Below are positions 8,121-10,426 of a stretch of 10,426 nt of DNA, in pieces. Each line of letters starts with the position of its first letter. Position 1 is the stretch's first letter. Both the position numbers and the translations under genes were made by a program. The notes beneath the pieces are model-generated. The model had not been told where the DNA came from. It saw nothing but the letters and a program-made list of their open reading frames with translations, and ran no database searches. The stretch covers positions 1 to 10,426 of the forward strand of contig JBKHJZ010000119.1 of assembly GCA_046537875.1 (NCBI GenBank). The letters are read 5' to 3'. The DNA comes from JBKHJZ01 sp046537875 (GTDB lineage: Bacteria; Actinomycetota; Acidimicrobiia; Acidimicrobiales; VFJN01).

Positions 8121-8930
8121 ATGCTGAAGCTCCTCCGACGGTGGTGGGCCTACCTGACCCAGCGGGCGACGACGAGGTTCAACGAGCGGGCCGATCCCAA
8201 GATCCAGCTCGAACAGGCCATCGCCGAGGCCCAGGACCAGCAGCGGCGACTCAAGGAGCAGGCCGCCAACGTCATCGCGCACCAGAAGCAGACCGAGATC
8301 CGCCTCAGCCGCACCATCGAAGAGCTCGAGAAGGTGGGCGGCAACGCCCGGCAGGCCGTGGTCATGGCCGACGAGGCCACGAAGGCGGGTGACCAGGCCA
8401 AGGCCGCGCAGTACACGTCGACGGCCGAGAGCTTCGCCAACCGCCTCATCGCCCTCGAGCGCGAGGTCGACGACCTGAAGGCCCTGCACCTGCAGGCGAC
8501 CGAGGCGGCCAACCAGGCCAAGGGGGCGGTGCAGCAGAACTCCCTCGCGCTCCAGCAGAAGCTGGGTGAGCGACAGAAGCTGCTGTCGCAGCTCGACCAG
8601 GCCAAGATGCAGGAGCAGATGAACACGGCGATGGCGTCGCTGTCCGAGGCCGTGGGCCAGGACGTGCCCACGCTCGACGAGGTCCGCGACAAGATCGAGG
8701 TCCGCTACGCGAAGGCGCGGGGCATGGCCGAGCTCACCGAGTCGTCGGTGGAGAGTCGCATGCTCGAGGTCGAGCAGGCGGCGATGAACAGCGAGGCGCA
8801 GGCCCGCCTGACCGAGATCCGGGCGCAGCTCGGCATCGGTGCCGGCGACACCGCCGGCGGCGGGTCGGCGGACACCGGTTCCGGCGGCAGCGGCGACGCA
8901 GGGGCGAGCGACGCGCCCGGCCAGGCCTGA
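8121..8930 (+). CDS. pspA: PspA/IM30 (Vipp1) family membrane-stress protein
   Basis: PspA/IM30 proteins are ESCRT-III-like membrane-remodelling proteins that bind the cytoplasmic face of a damaged or stressed membrane as large oligomers. The 269-residue product shows the family plan: an amphipathic N-terminal helix (about 1-20, with LKLLRRWWAYL), the family hallmark ADPKIQLEQAI (24-34), then long charged coiled-coil helices from about 35 to 175. After a short break at VPTLDE come further helices to about 238. The last 30 residues (about 240-269) are a Gly/Ser/Asp/Ala-rich tail, probably disordered, that is not part of the core fold. The core is of normal length. No pspB, pspC, pspF or clgR partner is visible in the window; the neighbours are the MurJ-like gene 40 bases upstream and an RNA methyltransferase 10 bases downstream. 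Confidence 0.93.
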   Translation: MLKLLRRWWAYLTQRATTRFNERADPKIQLEQAIAEAQDQQRRLKEQAANVIAHQKQTEIRLSRTIEELEKVGGNARQAVVMADEATKAGDQAKAAQYTSTAESFANRLIALEREVDDLKALHLQATEAANQAKGAVQQNSLALQQKLGERQKLLSQLDQAKMQEQMNTAMASLSEAVGQDVPTLDEVRDKIEVRYAKARGMAELTESSVESRMLEVEQAAMNSEAQARLTEIRAQLGIGAGDTAGGGSADTGSGGSGDAGASDAPGQA

Positions 8931-8940
8931 GACCCGCCGG

Positions 8941-9558
8941 GTGCACTGCGACGGGGCCGGCGCCGAGGTCGGGGTCGGGCCCCACCCGCGGCCGTGGCCC
9001 GACGACGACCGGCTGGACCCCGACCTGCTGGCACAGGGGGACCACCGCAACGTCGTCGACCGCTACCGCTACTGGCGGGTGGACGCGATCGTGGCCGACC
9101 TCGACCGGCGGCGCCACCCGTTCCACGTGGCCGTCGAGAACTGGCGGCACGATCTCAACATCGGCACGGTGGTGCGCAACGCCAACGCGTTCCTGGCCGC
9201 GGCGGTGCACATCGTGGGCCGCCGCCGGTGGAACCGCCGTGGTGCCATGGTCACCGAGCGCTACCAGCACGTGGAGCACCACCCGACCATCGGCGAGCTG
9301 CGGGGCTGGGCGGCGGCGAGGGATCTCCCGCTGGTGGGCATCGACAACCTGCCCGGCGCCGTGCCGCTGGAGACCACGACGCTCCCCCGGTGCTGCGTCC
9401 TGGTGTTCGGGCAGGAGGGCCCGGGGCTCTCGCCTGCCGCACGCGACGCCTGCACGCAGGTCTGCTCGATCACGACGTTCGGTTCGACCCGGTCGATCAA
9501 CGCCGGCGTGGCATCGGGCATCGCCATGCACGCCTGGATCCGGCAACACGCCCTCTGA
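8941..9558 (+). CDS. SpoU/TrmH-family RNA 2'-O-ribose methyltransferase
   Basis: S-adenosylmethionine-dependent enzyme of the SPOUT class, with a trefoil-knotted fold, that methylates a ribose 2'-OH in tRNA or rRNA. The three SpoU motifs are present in the 205-residue product from GTG 8941: motif 1 around NIGTVVRNANAF (73-84, with R79 as the candidate catalytic arginine), motif 2 VFGQEGPGLS (155-164) and motif 3 STRSINAGVASGIAM (182-196). A leading 60 residues are hydrophilic, and no separate L30e-like RNA-binding domain is evident. The GTG at 8941 lies 10 bases after the pspA stop and has no clear ribosome site. The open frame runs back to 8839, but that start would overlap pspA by over 90 bases. 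It is probably co-transcribed with pspA. Which RNA and which nucleotide are modified cannot be told. Confidence 0.9.
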   Translation: MHCDGAGAEVGVGPHPRPWPDDDRLDPDLLAQGDHRNVVDRYRYWRVDAIVADLDRRRHPFHVAVENWRHDLNIGTVVRNANAFLAAAVHIVGRRRWNRRGAMVTERYQHVEHHPTIGELRGWAAARDLPLVGIDNLPGAVPLETTTLPRCCVLVFGQEGPGLSPAARDACTQVCSITTFGSTRSINAGVASGIAMHAWIRQHAL

Positions 9559-9598
9559 CGTCCATCAGGCCCTGCGGGGCATCGACAGGGAGAAGACG

Positions 9599-9631
9599 AT
9601 GGCACCAATCGACGAGGAACGCCCCGCATGA
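9599..9631 (+). CDS. Possible ten-codon leader ORF coupled to the SDR gene
   Basis: ATG GCA CCA ATC GAC starts a 10-residue frame (MAPIDEERPA) that ends in TGA at 9629-9631, overlapping the SDR start codon as ATGA. A purine-rich AGGGAGAAG lies just before its ATG. Translation of it would deliver ribosomes to the SDR start. It may be chance; coding is not shown and nothing in the peptide suggests attenuation. Confidence 0.25.
   Translation: MAPIDEERPA
9615..9618 (+). promoter_or_regulatory. Shine-Dalgarno site for the SDR gene
   Basis: AGGA, within GAGGAA, ends nine bases before the ATG at 9628 and supports that start. The 69-base gap between the methyltransferase and this gene shows only a weak 4-bp hairpin (GCCC 9569-9572 with GGGC 9577-9580) and no convincing promoter. 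Confidence 0.5.
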
Positions 9632-10416
9632 TCCTCGACCGCTTCCGGCTGACCGATCGGGTGGCGGTCGTGACCGGCGCCGGGCGGGGCATCGGCGCCG
9701 CCACCGCCCTCGCCCTGGCCGAGGCCGGTGCCGACATCGTGATCTCCTCCCGCACCAAGGAGCAGCTCGACGAGGTCGCGGACCGGGTCGAGGCGGCGGG
9801 GCGTCGCGCCGAGGTCGTGCCGGCCGACCTGTCCGACCTCGATGCGGTCGCCGGGCTCGCCGGGGCGGCCGCCGACGCCTTCGGCCGGCTCGACGTGGTG
9901 GTCAACAACCTGGGCGGCGCGATCCCCCGCCCGTTCCTGGACACGTCGCCCCGCTACCTCGAGCAGGCGTTCCGGTTCAACGTCGCCACCGCGCACGCCC
10001 TCACCCGGGCGGCCGCCCCGCTGCTGGTCGACGGGGGCGGCGGTGCGGTGGTCAACATCTCGTCGATCATGGGCCGCGTCGCCGGGCGGGGGTACCTGGC
10101 CTACGGCACCGCCAAGGCCGCGCTGTCGCACTACACGCGGCTCGCGGCCCGCGACCTGGCACCCACGGTCCGGGTGAACGCCGTGGCCGTCGGATCTGTG
10201 GCCACCTCCGCGCTCGACATCGTGCTCACCGACGAGGCGACCCGGACCGCGATGGAGCAGGCCACGCCGCTGCGCCGCATCGGGGACGCCGACGAGATCG
10301 CCGCGACCGTGCTGTTCCTCGCCTCGCCGGCCGGCGCCTACCTCACCGGCAAGGTCGTCGAGGCCGACGGCGGCCTCGACGCGCCCAACCTCGACCTCGG
10401 CCTTCCCGACATCTGA
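9628..10416 (+). CDS. Short-chain dehydrogenase/reductase (classical SDR)
   Basis: Cytoplasmic NAD(P)-dependent oxidoreductase with a Rossmann fold. The 262-residue length is standard. Visible motifs: cofactor loop TGAGRGIG (16-23), acidic adenine-site motif ADLSD (66-70), NNLGG (93-97), structural N118, and the catalytic set S146, Y159 and K163 (YGTAK) with the usual 13-residue Ser-Tyr spacing. R20 in the glycine loop and R42 after the second strand (SSRT) suggest NADP(H) preference. The usual PG after the sixth strand is VG here (VAVGSVATS). The overall pattern resembles 7-alpha-hydroxysteroid dehydrogenase and 3-oxoacyl-ACP reductase-like SDRs common in actinobacteria. The substrate is unknown, and the neighbours do not suggest one. 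It starts 69 bases after the methyltransferase stop and ends 10 bases before the window end. Confidence 0.93.
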   Translation: MILDRFRLTDRVAVVTGAGRGIGAATALALAEAGADIVISSRTKEQLDEVADRVEAAGRRAEVVPADLSDLDAVAGLAGAAADAFGRLDVVVNNLGGAIPRPFLDTSPRYLEQAFRFNVATAHALTRAAAPLLVDGGGGAVVNISSIMGRVAGRGYLAYGTAKAALSHYTRLAARDLAPTVRVNAVAVGSVATSALDIVLTDEATRTAMEQATPLRRIGDADEIAATVLFLASPAGAYLTGKVVEADGGLDAPNLDLGLPDI

Positions 10417-10426
10417 CAGCCCACCC

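Noticed and set aside
8839..8940. Earlier ATG start for the RNA methyltransferase at 8839
   Set aside because: It would overlap pspA by more than 90 bases and add a Pro/Ala/Arg-rich shadow sequence unlike SpoU N-termini.

Overview
This is a high-GC window read entirely on the + strand: nine protein genes, every one ending in TGA, several starting at GTG or TTG, packed with overlaps or very short gaps. GC-rich codon use, 4-base GTGA overlaps, SD-less promoter-proximal starts and the protein families suggest a high-GC actinobacterium. Acidimicrobiia is my best guess, but it is an inference from style and not from a marker gene. I see no tRNA, rRNA, CRISPR array, insertion sequence or phage gene.

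Region 1 (about 1-5068) is a complete carbohydrate or glycerol-phosphate type ABC importer of the MalEFGK/UgpABCE class. The order is ATPase (102-1211), MalF/UgpA-type permease (1208-2143), MalG/UgpE-type permease (2133-3533) and solute-binding lipoprotein (3578-5068). The first three overlap by 4 and 11 bases, and the lipoprotein has its own strong Shine-Dalgarno site. The second permease is unusual: it carries an acidic N-terminal tail and about 160 extra residues with four extra hydrophobic segments before the conserved permease core. The substrate cannot be read from sequence alone.

Region 2 (about 5069-8930) looks like an envelope module. A promoter at 5117-5145 drives an unrecognised protein with a membrane hairpin and helical tail (5157-5927). 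Its stop overlaps the start of a MurJ/MviN-family protein (5924-8080) by GTGA. This MurJ has a 177-residue Arg- then Pro-rich N-terminal extension and lacks two of the arginines essential in E. coli MurJ. A PspA/IM30 membrane-stress protein (8121-8930) follows. The 40-base gap before pspA holds both a leaderless-type -10 box and an arrangement of two interleaved 6-bp inverted repeats that matches an H-type pseudoknot.

Region 3 (8941-10416) holds a SpoU/TrmH-type RNA 2'-O-methyltransferase, ten bases after pspA, and a classical short-chain dehydrogenase/reductase. The latter is preceded by a possible ten-codon leader ORF whose stop overlaps its start codon.

The most promising undescribed material is the coupled membrane-hairpin protein plus divergent MurJ plus PspA cluster, and the pseudoknot-like element before pspA.
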